A stretch of 41,744 nucleotides of DNA from Nocardia ignorata NBRC 108230 (GCF_001612905.1 NZ_BDBI01000036.1:1-41744); one strand, 5' to 3'. Counted from the first letter of the stretch, positions 1 through 6,916 are shown. Notes: generated by a model not told the origin, from the letters alone. Translations and numbers: made by a program.

Positions 1-324
1 CCGATCAAGCACACGATCGAGGTGGTGCGGAAGCTGGCGGAGGATTCGGCGATCATTGTCCTGTCCGGCCGTGATTCGGATTGCATGACCGAGACCGCTG
101 ACTGGTTGCTCAACCACGGCGTGACATTCACCGAACTGCACATGCGCAAAGCAGGCGACAAGCGGCCGGATTTCCGGGTGAAGTACGAGATTTTCGACGA
201 GAAGATCCGCAACCGCTTTCATGTCCTCGGTGCCTTCGATGATCGGCTGCAGGTGTGCCGTCTGTGGCACCGGTTGGGCGTCCCGTTGCTGCGGTTGGGG
301 GTGCCCGATCATGACGACTTCTGA
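1..324 (+). CDS. C-terminal part of polynucleotide kinase/3'-phosphatase (partial)
   Basis: The reading frame is open from the first base, so the gene starts outside the window. The visible 107 residues look like the C-terminal 3'-phosphatase (HAD-type) half of phage polynucleotide kinase. It has an LSGRDSD segment, a conserved block around MRKAGDKRPDFRVK, and a terminal FDDRLQVCRLWHRLGVP helix where the FDDR matches the late acidic HAD motif. Known members repair RNA or DNA ends; in phages they often help restore tRNAs cut by host anticodon nucleases, which fits the tRNAs encoded downstream (inference). The kinase half with its Walker A motif is not in the window, so a stand-alone HAD phosphatase cannot be excluded. 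Confidence 0.75.
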   Translation, partial: PIKHTIEVVRKLAEDSAIIVLSGRDSDCMTETADWLLNHGVTFTELHMRKAGDKRPDFRVKYEIFDEKIRNRFHVLGAFDDRLQVCRLWHRLGVPLLRLGVPDHDDF

Positions 325-712
325 GCTGGTTGGTTCCGAGTGGGAGTCGAAGGACGGTACGCGCGGGCTGGTCGTCCTGAGTGAGGAGCCAGCGTGGTGC
401 GGTGAACGCCAGTTCATGGTGAAAGGCACTGTCGGGTCTACGCGTCGGCGGGTGATCGGGTACCGCGGTCTTCTCGCGAAGTACCGGCGGCTCGACGATC
501 CGCCGCCGACTGTCGAAGCGTTGCAGGCGCGGGTCGCCGAGTTGGAAGCGTTCGTCACCGACCTCGCTGGGCATGGCCTCCGGTTCGACCTGAATCCGAC
601 GATGCAGATGGGTGACGTCGGGCAGCTGTACGTCGGGTTCGCCAATTACCTGGTCCGCGCGGACGAATCGATCCGGCAGCGCGCGGCCGAACTTCTTCCC
701 GAGGAGTCCTGA
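311..712 (+). CDS. hypothetical protein, 133 aa
   Basis: No family is recognised. I chose the ATG at 311, which overlaps the end of the preceding gene by 14 nt, rather than an upstream in-frame start buried in that gene. The N-terminal half (MTTSELVGSEWESKDG...) is predicted to be beta-rich. Residues 60-85 form an amphipathic helix (TVEALQARVAELEAF) that could be a short coiled coil. The stop overlaps the next ATG (TGATG), so it is part of a translationally coupled early operon. Confidence 0.7.
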   Translation: MTTSELVGSEWESKDGTRGLVVLSEEPAWCGERQFMVKGTVGSTRRRVIGYRGLLAKYRRLDDPPPTVEALQARVAELEAFVTDLAGHGLRFDLNPTMQMGDVGQLYVGFANYLVRADESIRQRAAELLPEES

Positions 713-1047
713 TGCAGTTCATGCGCTACACCGAGACCAACGACCATGAGGGTGAGACCTGGACTTTCTGGCTCCAGGTCGACGGCAACGAACAACCGTT
801 GACTTGGCTGGCTGAGTTCCTGACCGCGATCAACGCGGAGGAACTGGACCCCCAGTACGAGTTGTTCCCCGCAGACGTGATCTCCGAAGAACACGTTGAT
901 GTGCTCGTGGAGTGGGGCGGTAGTGGCTATATGTCGTTGCACAACAAGGTCGTTGGGCGGCTGACGATCCCTGCGAAGTTCTCGCCCGGCGACCTGTACA
1001 AGGGACGCGTCAAGAACCTGTTCACGGTGGTGCCCGATGGCGAGTGA
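712..1047 (+). CDS. hypothetical protein, 111 aa
   Basis: No family is recognised. The protein is acidic, with aromatic-rich beta-type segments (ETWTFWLQVDGNEQPLTWLAEFL). Its start codon shares bases with the stop of the preceding gene and it overlaps the next gene by 11 nt, so it belongs to the same coupled operon. There are no signal peptide, membrane segments or Cys clusters. Confidence 0.7.
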   Translation: MQFMRYTETNDHEGETWTFWLQVDGNEQPLTWLAEFLTAINAEELDPQYELFPADVISEEHVDVLVEWGGSGYMSLHNKVVGRLTIPAKFSPGDLYKGRVKNLFTVVPDGE

Positions 1048-1504
1048 CCGCGACCTGGTGGCCGATGCCCGCGCCATGACCGACCGCCTCCGCGCCGACG
1101 ACATCGATCCCCGCGACCGTGTCGTCTCGGCAGCGCGCAACCTGCTGACCGCGCTGGCCGACGAGATCGAACGACTCCGCAACGAGGTGAACAAACTGGA
1201 CGTGTCGTGCGCCGCCCACCGCCGCGAGTACCACGACCTCCACGTCAGCTGCGAACAGCGCGTGATGGAACGCAACGACGCCCGCGCCCAGCTCGACAAG
1301 GTGCGTGAGCACATCGATCAGCGGCCGGAATACGTCACCGCCTGTCGAGAAGCGGCCCCGAGCGCCGACCACGACTACTACCGCTGGCAGGGCGGCGCGG
1401 AAGCCCGCCGCCAGCTCGCCCAGAAGCTCGGCTGGACCGTGCCCTATGAGCCCGGCGAGAAGACCGGCCCGAAGCCCACCACCGAGGAGGCCCGCGATGA
1501 GTGA
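1037..1504 (+). CDS. hypothetical coiled-coil protein, 155 aa
   Basis: Helical, charged protein with a heptad-like stretch at about residues 35-95 (ALADEIERLRNEVNKLDV and following), predicted to form a coiled coil. The C-terminus is basic and proline-rich. The ATG at 1037 lies inside the end of the upstream gene and the stop overlaps the next ATG at 1497. The opening MASDRDLVADAR resembles the opening of the next gene (MSDRDTLADIL), which hints at related small proteins, but the similarity is too short to be sure. Confidence 0.65.
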   Translation: MASDRDLVADARAMTDRLRADDIDPRDRVVSAARNLLTALADEIERLRNEVNKLDVSCAAHRREYHDLHVSCEQRVMERNDARAQLDKVREHIDQRPEYVTACREAAPSADHDYYRWQGGAEARRQLAQKLGWTVPYEPGEKTGPKPTTEEARDE

Positions 1505-1814
1505 CCGCGACACCCTGGCCGACATCCTGCGCCGCATCGTTGGCATCGACCTCTGCGCCGCCCGTGAGGGGGCCGAGCGAATTGTCCGCGCGGGCTGGCG
1601 TCCACCCGCCCGCGAGATCACCGACCGGGCCGAGCTGGACGCGCTGCCAGTCGGGTCGATCGTCGTGGACTTCTTCGAAGCCGGGTGCACACGGATCAGC
1701 ACCGAGCCTCCGTACGGCTGGGTGCGGGCGTCCAGCGCACTCACGATGGGTCGCCAGTACGGCGTGCCACACCTCCCCGCCACCGTCCTGTACGTCCCCA
1801 CCGAGGAGGCCTGA
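1497..1814 (+). CDS. hypothetical protein, 105 aa
   Basis: Starts at ATG 1497, overlapping the previous stop, and ends in a TGATG overlap with the next start. The middle segment ELDALPVGSIVVDFFEAG is typical of short actinophage proteins that begin DILRRIVG...AERIVRAGW...TDRAELDALPVGSVV and recur in early gene arrays; their role is unknown. No catalytic motif is visible. Confidence 0.7.
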   Translation: MSDRDTLADILRRIVGIDLCAAREGAERIVRAGWRPPAREITDRAELDALPVGSIVVDFFEAGCTRISTEPPYGWVRASSALTMGRQYGVPHLPATVLYVPTEEA

Positions 1815-2146
1815 TGGCGATCCGTGAAGTGACCATGCATCAAGGCGTGTGCGACGGCTGCGACAAGACCATGGCGGACATGGGCTCCGACTACTGGGCA
1901 TGGACGGACGAGTCCAGCGTCCTGGAGGACATGGACTCGTCGGACTGGGTCACGCCTGGTGCGGGCCGAGCGGTCACGGTCGCGGGCCCGCACCTGTGCC
2001 CGTCGTGCGCTCCCGATGCCGACGAGGACCCCGACTGCCCGCACGACAGCCGTAGCGGTGATGCCGGCGGGCGGTGGCGGTGCGACCAGTGCGGTACCGA
2101 CTGCGGACCGAACACCTACCTCAGCGAGGAGGAGAGCCGTGGCTGA
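1814..2146 (+). CDS. small Cys-rich, probable zinc-binding protein, 110 aa
   Basis: Several paired cysteines are visible: CDGC near residue 13, CPSC in the middle, and CDQCGTDCG near the C-terminus, consistent with two zinc ribbons or knuckles. The remainder is acidic. The start overlaps the upstream stop. A role in nucleic-acid or protein binding is suggested only by the Cys spacing; no named family is recognised. Confidence 0.7.
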   Translation: MAIREVTMHQGVCDGCDKTMADMGSDYWAWTDESSVLEDMDSSDWVTPGAGRAVTVAGPHLCPSCAPDADEDPDCPHDSRSGDAGGRWRCDQCGTDCGPNTYLSEEESRG

Positions 2147-2360
2147 CCGCGTCGAGCATTGGACCGAGACCGCCGATCGGGTTTTCTGTGACACGCCGTT
2201 CCTGCTCGGAGAAGGCGAGGACGGCCGCTGGTACGTGCGGCAACTCCACGGGGGCCGCTACCGGCGCGTCAGCCGATGGCACCCGCTGTACTGGCTCGCC
2301 TATCTGGGATCGCGAGTCACGCACCGGTTGGTCTGGCTGGAGCAGGAGGCCGGTCGATGA
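2139..2360 (+). CDS. hypothetical protein, 73 aa
   Basis: GTG start at 2139 overlaps the end of the Cys-rich gene and follows a GGAGAG ribosome binding site. The product (VADRVEHWTETADRVFC...) is aromatic and basic near the C-terminus (WHPLYWLAYLGSRVTHRLVW) without a clear transmembrane pattern. Function unknown; called on operon position and coding character. Confidence 0.6.
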   Translation: MADRVEHWTETADRVFCDTPFLLGEGEDGRWYVRQLHGGRYRRVSRWHPLYWLAYLGSRVTHRLVWLEQEAGR

Positions 2361-2572
2361 GCATGAAGTACGTCCGCGACTACTACGCCGTACCAGCGAA
2401 GCGCGGCGGCCGTGTCCGGTACACGGGCGACGGAGCCCCGCGGCTCGGCACCATCACATCTGCTCGCCACGGCGGCCTCCGCATCCGCCTCGACGGCGAC
2501 AAGCACCCGCTGCCCTTCCATCCGACATGGGAACTCGAATACCTGACCGAGGAGACCACCGATGCCCACTGA
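2357..2572 (+). CDS. hypothetical protein, 71 aa
   Basis: Starts at ATG 2357 in a four-base overlap with the previous stop. Contains a basic, beta-rich core (RGGRVRYTGDGAPRLGTITS...LRIRLDGDKHPLPFHPTWELEYL) with the pattern of a small SH3-like or Tudor-like barrel often seen in short phage proteins. This fold is an inference from pattern only. Confidence 0.65.
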   Translation: MSMKYVRDYYAVPAKRGGRVRYTGDGAPRLGTITSARHGGLRIRLDGDKHPLPFHPTWELEYLTEETTDAH

Positions 2573-2717
2573 CCCCCGACTCGCTGAACTGCTCGCGTCC
2601 GGTGACCCGTTCGCCGACATCGACATCCTCGTCGACCGCGACCCGCTCGCCGTCCGCGACCTCCTGGAAGCGGCCGTCTCGGAGCTCCTGACCAGAGATC
2701 GGTCCGACCGTGGGTAA
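2562..2717 (+). CDS. short hypothetical protein, 51 aa
   Basis: A small gene whose ATG lies inside the end of the upstream gene and whose TAA stop lies inside the start of the next. It reads MPTDPRLAELLASGDPF and is acidic and helical. The overlaps on both sides and an upstream GAGGAG match the coupled style of its neighbours, which is the main reason to call it. Confidence 0.6.
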   Translation: MPTDPRLAELLASGDPFADIDILVDRDPLAVRDLLEAAVSELLTRDRSDRG

Positions 2718-3642
2718 GACCTCGATCGAATGGACCGACCAGACATGGAATCCGATCACTGGCTGCGACAAGGTCTCTCCGGGCTGCGACAACTGCTACG
2801 CGGAGGGGATCGCGCACCGGTTCGCGGGCACACCGCAGTTCCCGAACGGGTTCGGTGTGACGTTGCGCCCGGAGCGTTTGGGTGAGCCGTTGCGGTGGCG
2901 GAAGCCGCGGCGCGTGTTCGTGAATAGCATGTCGGACCTGTTCCACGCTGGCATCCCGGACGAGTTCATCGCGAAGGTGTTCGGGGTGATGGCGCACGCG
3001 GAGCAGCACACGTTCCAGGTGTTGACGAAGCGGCCCGGTCGGATGCGTTCACTGCTGGGATCGGATGCGTTCCGTGAGTTGGTGTTCAAGTCGGTTGAGC
3101 TTGAGTTGCCGGATGTGATGGGCGATGCCTGGCCTCTCCCGAACGTGTGGCTCGGCGTCTCCGCTGAGGACCAGAAGTGGGCAGACGTTCGAATCCCGGT
3201 CCTGCTCGACACACCTGCGGCTGTCCGGTTCGTTTCGGCTGAACCGCTTCTCGGGCCGATCGACCTTGCGCAGTACCTTGAGCCGCTGGAAGACCCAAGT
3301 GCCTGCGGCGACGAAGACCATTGCTCGCCATGGTCGCGAATCGAGTGCCTCGACTGGGTGATCGTCGGCGGCGAGTCAGGTCGGGGCGCCCGGCCGATGC
3401 ACCCGGATTGGGTGCGCTCCCTCCGCGACCAGTGCGTTCAGTCCGAGGTCGCCCTTCTTTTCAAACAGTGGGGCGAGTACGTGACCCCCAACCAGATGAC
3501 CGAGGACGCATTCCGGTCCTGGGACTGCTACCACGCGGGCGAAAGCCGCGACGAGTACTGGCGCCTCGGAAAGAAGGCCGCTGGCCGTGAACTCGACGAA
3601 GAGACGTGGGACGAATACCCGAAGGAGGCCGGTCGTGGCTGA
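2710..3642 (+). CDS. DUF5131 (phage Gp37/Gp68) family protein
   Basis: The N-terminus carries the family signature TSIEWTDQTWNPITGC followed by a cysteine cluster C-x6-C-x2-C-Y (GCDKVSPGCDNCYAE, about residues 18-32). Further on are VFVNSMSDLFH, VLTKRP, WLGVSAEDQ, RFVSAEPLLGPID and WVIVGGESG, all recurring blocks of this family. The length of 310 aa is typical. The three-Cys cluster resembles a variant radical-SAM iron-sulfur site, but the biochemical activity is not established as far as I know. GTG start at 2710 overlaps the preceding stop. Confidence 0.85.
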   Translation: MGKTSIEWTDQTWNPITGCDKVSPGCDNCYAEGIAHRFAGTPQFPNGFGVTLRPERLGEPLRWRKPRRVFVNSMSDLFHAGIPDEFIAKVFGVMAHAEQHTFQVLTKRPGRMRSLLGSDAFRELVFKSVELELPDVMGDAWPLPNVWLGVSAEDQKWADVRIPVLLDTPAAVRFVSAEPLLGPIDLAQYLEPLEDPSACGDEDHCSPWSRIECLDWVIVGGESGRGARPMHPDWVRSLRDQCVQSEVALLFKQWGEYVTPNQMTEDAFRSWDCYHAGESRDEYWRLGKKAAGRELDEETWDEYPKEAGRG

Positions 3643-4231
3643 CCGATTCTCAGACCGTCATCTCGCGCAAGTCACTCGCGATCGCGACCGGGCCAATGTG
3701 GTCCTTGCGCACATCGTCGAAAGCCTTGGCGCATCGGAAGATACCGCTTGGGAGCATTTGCCAGAGGTTGTTCGTGCCTTGCGCGACCGCGCCGACGCGC
3801 TGGAAGCCGAACGCTCACAACTCGCTGGGCCCGACCTGTGTGTCGCCTGCGGCACAGCCCTGGACCAGCTTCGTGTAGCCGCTGAACGCGGCGTCGAGCC
3901 GCCCGGTGAAGTTCGCCCACCGATCACGCCGGAGGAGTGCGGTTCAGCCCACTACGGCGTGCATCTGTTCTCACACGAGGACGACTGGGGTTGGACCGCT
4001 TACGGTCACCCGGAGACCCGCCGCCTGGTCGCTGCGATCAGCGCTGAGGCTCGCGAGAACGGTGGGCGTGACGAACTGTGCGATTACGTGGGAGCCCTGC
4101 CCGATCTCATTGCTGGTGTTGAACGCAAGTGGGCTACCAACTTTCGAAGCGGCCCGTCGTTTGACATCGAGTGGGACTGGTGCGACGAGGGCACACCCGG
4201 TGCGGTGCCGATGACGCAGGTGATCCCGTGA
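3635..4231 (+). CDS. hypothetical protein, 198 aa
   Basis: GTG start at 3635 after a GAAGGAGG ribosome binding site, overlapping the previous stop. It begins with a helical, charged N-terminal part (residues 1-70), contains a single CVAC pair near residue 70, and ends with a mixed aromatic domain (HEDDWGWTAYGHPETR). No family recognised. It overlaps the next GTG by four bases. Confidence 0.65.
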   Translation: MADRFSDRHLAQVTRDRDRANVVLAHIVESLGASEDTAWEHLPEVVRALRDRADALEAERSQLAGPDLCVACGTALDQLRVAAERGVEPPGEVRPPITPEECGSAHYGVHLFSHEDDWGWTAYGHPETRRLVAAISAEARENGGRDELCDYVGALPDLIAGVERKWATNFRSGPSFDIEWDWCDEGTPGAVPMTQVIP

Positions 4232-4779
4232 CCGACTCCTTCACCACCAAGCAGTTGGAGAACCTGGCCGCGACCCCGTTCCAGCCGGGCCGTGACACCA
4301 TCGCGCGCCTCGCCGCCGAGCTGCTGACCGAACGTGCCCGCGTGGCCGACCTGGAGGGGTGGCAGTCACGGGCGTTCCAGCAGGCCCGTCGTGCAGCCGA
4401 TGACACCGATCGGTGGAACGCCCTCTGGCAGGCTGCGGACGGTAAGTCCACGGAGTTGGCGGACATGATCGACGCCGTCCTCGATCAACGTGACGACGCC
4501 CGCGCTCGGGTCGACGAACTGGAGGCCGAGATCCGCGAACTGCGGACCGACTGCACCAATTACACGCAGGTCGTCGACGAACTGATCCGGGACCGGGACG
4601 CTGCCGAACGGGAGCCGCTCGGGTACGCCGCCCTCGTTCAAGCCAACAGCTACACGCAGCTCATTCCGATGGACCTGACCCGGGGGAAGGCGGAGCAGTC
4701 TGCGGATTGGCACAACGAACTCACACCCGGCATCGCCCGCGTGGTCGCGCTGCACGAACCGAACGAGGTGGCCGAGTGA
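4228..4779 (+). CDS. hypothetical coiled-coil protein, 183 aa
   Basis: GTG start in GTGA overlap with the upstream gene. Residues 20-130 are dominated by heptad-like helices (LAAELLTERARVADLEGW, DDARARVDELEAEIREL), predicted to form a long coiled coil. No catalytic motif. Function unknown; possibly a structural or oligomerising early protein. Confidence 0.65.
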   Translation: MTDSFTTKQLENLAATPFQPGRDTIARLAAELLTERARVADLEGWQSRAFQQARRAADDTDRWNALWQAADGKSTELADMIDAVLDQRDDARARVDELEAEIRELRTDCTNYTQVVDELIRDRDAAEREPLGYAALVQANSYTQLIPMDLTRGKAEQSADWHNELTPGIARVVALHEPNEVAE

Positions 4780-4910
4780 CCGCGGTGATGCTCGTGCTGT
4801 GGCTGCTCGTCGGCGTTGTGGTGCTCGGGTTCCTGATCGTGGGCGGGCTGGTCGTGTTCGGCCTGCTGCATCTCGTCCGGGAAGCGAACGCGGAGCGTGA
4901 CCGTGGCTAA
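4776..4910 (+). CDS. single-pass membrane protein, 44 aa
   Basis: GTG start overlapping the upstream stop. Almost the whole protein is one hydrophobic helix (VMLVLWLLVGVVVLGF and onward, residues 4-33) followed by a short charged tail ending REANAERDRG, so the C-terminus is probably cytoplasmic. Short phage membrane peptides of this type are common among early genes; role unknown. Confidence 0.6.
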   Translation: MTAVMLVLWLLVGVVVLGFLIVGGLVVFGLLHLVREANAERDRG

Positions 4911-5073
4911 CCCGAAACCTCCACGCTGCCAGAAACGCAAGTACCCCACCAAGACCGCCGCGACTCGTGCGCTACGAGGCCACAACCCGTCACTGGGTGG
5001 CCCGATCCGCGTGTACCGGTGCGGCAAACACAACAGCCCCACATGGCACCTCACCCACACAGCCCGGAAGTAG
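4903..5073 (+). CDS. short basic zinc-ribbon-like protein, 56 aa
   Basis: GTG start inside the end of the membrane-protein gene. The product has CQKRKYPTKTAATRAL near the start and VYRCGKHNSPTWHLTH near the end. A Cys/Lys-rich first half, a tyrosine-cysteine knuckle and a WHLTH ending mark a small zinc-ribbon-like family frequent in actinophages. It shares this layout with the gene at 5741 (YKCPHILGGWHIGH), so the two are probably distant paralogues. Confidence 0.65.
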   Translation: MANPKPPRCQKRKYPTKTAATRALRGHNPSLGGPIRVYRCGKHNSPTWHLTHTARK

Positions 5074-5079
5074 GACCTG

Positions 5080-5133
5080 ATGCGGGCGATGACGTACCTG
5101 GATGACCAACTGACTGAGGAGGTTTCACGATGA
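5080..5133 (+). CDS. possible 17-codon leader peptide
   Basis: A very short frame, MRAMTYLDDQLTEEVSR, fills the gap before the next gene; its stop overlaps that gene's ATG. The GAGGAG within it is also the ribosome binding site of the next gene, so it may simply be a leader that couples translation, or not be translated at all. Confidence 0.25.
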   Translation: MRAMTYLDDQLTEEVSR

Positions 5134-5744
5134 GCGACCTATGGAACGACGTCCGACAGTTCAATGCCGCCTGTGGTGTGCGTCTGCGGGAGACGCCGGG
5201 CTGGGTGACCGACGACGAGATCGCGCTCGCTGTGCGACTGATCGAGGAAGAACGCGACGAACTCCTGTTCGCGCTCGCGGCCCGCAACCTAGTCGAGGCG
5301 GCCGACGCGATCGCCGACAGCTTGTACGTGCGCGCCGGCCTGCTGCTGCGGCTCGGCCTGGCCCGCACTTACATCCACGACCTGCTGCCGACCGCCGTCG
5401 ACGGCCCGCATTGGGCTGATTTCGATGCGACACACACAATGGCCTACATCGGTGACGAGCTCGAGCGGGCAGACGAACGTATCCGCAAAGCCATCGTCGA
5501 CCAGAATCTAATCGAGGTCGATGCCGCCACGCACCACTCGATGTACCAGCTGGCCGGTTTGGCGATCATGCTGCACCTGCCGATGGACCGCGTGTGGGCG
5601 GAGGTGCAGCGGTCGAACATGTCGAAGCTGGTCGACGGCAAAGTGATCCGCCGCGAGGACGGCAAAATACTCAAACCTGCGCATTGGGCGCCTCCGAATA
5701 TCGCGGGTGCGCTCGGTGTGGATGTGATCGAGGACGCGGCATGA
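5130..5744 (+). CDS. MazG-like / phosphoribosyl-ATP pyrophosphohydrolase-like NTP pyrophosphatase
   Basis: All-alpha MazG-type protein, 204 aa. The first half has an acidic helix pair with E39-E40-x-x-x-E44 (LIEEERDEL) and E56...D59...D63 (EAADAIADS), the metal-binding arrangement of MazG/PRA-PH enzymes. The second half has a matching pattern and ends in the conserved block AEVQRSNMSKLVDGKVIRR...GKILKPAHW found in phage MazG-like proteins. Known members hydrolyse nucleoside triphosphates to monophosphates; phage versions may tune nucleotide or alarmone pools. A strong GAGGAGG ribosome binding site precedes the ATG. Confidence 0.85.
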   Translation: MSDLWNDVRQFNAACGVRLRETPGWVTDDEIALAVRLIEEERDELLFALAARNLVEAADAIADSLYVRAGLLLRLGLARTYIHDLLPTAVDGPHWADFDATHTMAYIGDELERADERIRKAIVDQNLIEVDAATHHSMYQLAGLAIMLHLPMDRVWAEVQRSNMSKLVDGKVIRREDGKILKPAHWAPPNIAGALGVDVIEDAA

Positions 5745-6025
5745 GTCGTGCGCAGGATGCTCGCCCGTTCGGTCAGTGTCGGTATTGCAACAAGCAGGCG
5801 TATCAGTCTCGGAAGGACGCGCGCCTCGCTGGGAAGCGGCGTTTCAAGGGCGAGCATATCCAGGCGTACAAATGCCCGCATATCCTTGGCGGCTGGCATA
5901 TCGGTCATTCTGCTTCCGAGGTTGTTGCGGGTCAGTACACGCGTGATGAGTTCTATGGGCCGAATGGTGCGGGTAGGGCGATTCATCGGCGTAAGCCTGC
6001 TGAGCGTGTGAGGGATGCGGCGTGA
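5741..6025 (+). CDS. small zinc-ribbon-like protein, 94 aa
   Basis: ATGA overlap with the MazG-like gene fixes the start at 5741. It carries CRYCNKQAYQSRKDAR near residues 13-28 and YKCPHILGGWHIGH near residue 45, so two Cys pairs and a terminal histidine pair could bind zinc. It resembles the 56-aa protein encoded at 4903. Codon use shifts slightly toward A/T at wobble positions (many CAT, TAT, GGT codons). It is the last gene before the non-coding tRNA block. Confidence 0.7.
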   Translation: MSRAQDARPFGQCRYCNKQAYQSRKDARLAGKRRFKGEHIQAYKCPHILGGWHIGHSASEVVAGQYTRDEFYGPNGAGRAIHRRKPAERVRDAA

Positions 6026-6042
6026 ATAGGCGTCGGCGAATG

Positions 6043-6060
6043 TTATCGAATTGTGATAAT
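6043..6060 (+). promoter_or_regulatory. probable promoter with overlapping inverted repeat
   Basis: An extended -10 element, TGT followed by GATAAT at 6055-6060, sits just after the last early gene and upstream of the tRNA cluster. No good -35 is visible at 17 nt. Overlapping it is an inverted repeat TTATC(gaattgt)GATAA at 6043-6059, a possible operator. Together these suggest a regulated promoter for the tRNA block. Prediction from sequence only. Confidence 0.4.
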
Positions 6061-6200
6061 GAAAGCCGGAAACTGTGTCCGCCGGATGCTATTCTCAGTC
6101 TCGTGCATTTCGTGTGCCCAAAACCGGATCGGTAGCCCGATCGCGTAGCACACAACCTGCCCAGCCGAGATGCACCGGCTGGCGCTGACAACTGAACAGT

Positions 6201-6271
6201 CCTCGGCTAGCTCATCGTTAGAGCGCCCGCCCAAACGCGGGAGGAACCTGGTTCAATTCCAGGGCGCGGGG
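6201..6271 (+). tRNA. degenerate tRNA-like gene (anticodon unclear)
   Basis: A recognisable D arm (GCTC...GAGC), anticodon stem (CCCGC/GCGGG) and T arm (CCTGG-TTCAATT-CCAGG) are in order. The anticodon loop has only six bases (CCAAAC) and lacks the usual U33, and the acceptor stem (6201-6207 with 6264-6270) has two mismatches. This is either a decaying tRNA or an unusual one, and the amino acid cannot be assigned. Confidence 0.4.
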
Positions 6272-6276
6272 GCTTT

Positions 6277-6350
6277 GCCCTTCTGACCCAATTGGCAGAG
6301 GTGCCGGATTCAAACCCCGGATGTTGCTGGTTCGACCCCAGCGGAGGGCA
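6277..6350 (+). tRNA. tRNA with CAA anticodon (Leu by decoding), short variable loop
   Basis: The acceptor stem 6277-6283 pairs with 6343-6349 and position 73 is A. The anticodon stem 6304-6308/6316-6320 has one A-C mismatch next to the loop. The loop TTCAAAC gives anticodon CAA at 6311-6313. The T arm GCTGG-TTCGACC-CCAGC is perfect. Bacterial tRNA-Leu normally has a long variable arm, but here it is five bases (ATGTT), so charging identity is uncertain. Confidence 0.65.
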
Positions 6351-6713
6351 CAAAGCGTCGGTTTAGCGGCCGACGCTGGTGGTGACAGAGTGAGCGGCTA
6401 CCGCGCGATCGGGCCGCGAATGTGTGCGATGTCGGCAACCTGACGGGCAAGTGCCTGAGGGAAGGCGTAGCTGCCGGAAACCGATGCCTCAGCGGGCAAA
6501 TCGCAGCACCGGGTACTAATCCTTACGGTCCGTGCCCCGGTCGGAGTCTAGGCAACTCCCCACCCACTAACTTCGCCTCGGGCCTCGCGGGCTTCGGCCT
6601 CCTCCTGAGGACACGGGAATTGCCGCGCACAGGATGCGCGGAGCAGGGCGAAAGCCCCAGTACGCTTCGGCGGGCGACTACATGGCAGAACGCCCGGCAG
6701 GGCGCCTGCCGCA
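6351..6713 (+). ncRNA. hairpin-rich region between tRNAs, candidate structured RNA
   Basis: About 360 nt with no credible gene. It holds many local stems: GCGTCGG/CCGACGC at 6355-6376, CCGCGCA/TGCGCGG at 6623-6641, GGGC-GAAA-GCCC at 6646-6657, CGC-TTCG-GCG at 6664-6673, GGGCG/CGCCC bracketing 6672-6695, CGGCAGG/CCTGCCG at 6695-6711, plus a longer-range CTGAGG/CCTCAG pairing around 6455-6491. GNRA and UUCG tetraloops are typical of folded RNA. I do not recognise a named class. It could also be a remnant of decayed tRNA genes. Confidence 0.4.
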
Positions 6714-6714
6714 T

Positions 6715-6788
6715 TGGGACGTGGGCTGTTGGTCGCCCAGGCGGTCTCCAAAACCGCTGTTTCGGGAGTTCGATTCTCCCCGTCCTGG
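6715..6788 (+). tRNA. tRNA-Trp (CCA)
   Basis: The anticodon stem GCGGT/ACCGC is perfect with loop CTCCAAA, giving CCA at 6748-6750. The T arm is GGGAG-TTCGATT-CTCCC. The acceptor TGGGACG pairs with CGTCCTG using two G-U pairs at the tip. The D arm has a GGGC/GCCC stem. The exact ends could be off by one base because of the wobble pairs. Confidence 0.85.
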
Positions 6789-6796
6789 CAATCGAT

Positions 6797-6827
6797 CAGC
6801 CCGCCCTTTCGGGTACGGGCTGGTTTT
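6797..6827 (+). terminator. hairpin with T-run between two tRNA genes
   Basis: CAGCCCG at 6797-6803 pairs with CGGGCTG at 6816-6822, followed by GTTTT. It has the form of an intrinsic terminator, but it lies inside the tRNA cluster, so it may act as a partial terminator or a processing signal between tRNA-Trp and tRNA-Leu. Confidence 0.4.
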
Positions 6828-6828
6828 C

Positions 6829-6910
6829 GCGCGAGTGGCGAAACTGGTATACGCACTGGATTTAGGTTCCAGCGGCTTCGGTCTTGTGAGTTCGACTCTC
6901 ACCTCGCGCA
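6829..6910 (+). tRNA. tRNA-Leu (UAG)
   Basis: Perfect seven-pair acceptor stem GCGCGAG/CTCGCGC with A at position 73, anticodon stem CTGGA/TCCAG, loop TTTAGGT with anticodon TAG at 6863-6865, a class II variable arm (CGGCTTCGGTCTT), and T arm GTGAG-TTCGACT-CTCAC. A well-formed leucine tRNA reading CUA and CUG-type codons. Confidence 0.95.
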
Positions 6911-6916
6911 CGTCAA

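Noticed and set aside
6351..6713. Group I intron or tmRNA in the tRNA block
   Set aside because: I looked for the group I core elements and for a tmRNA tag reading frame with tRNA-like ends and found no convincing match; reported only as a structured RNA candidate.
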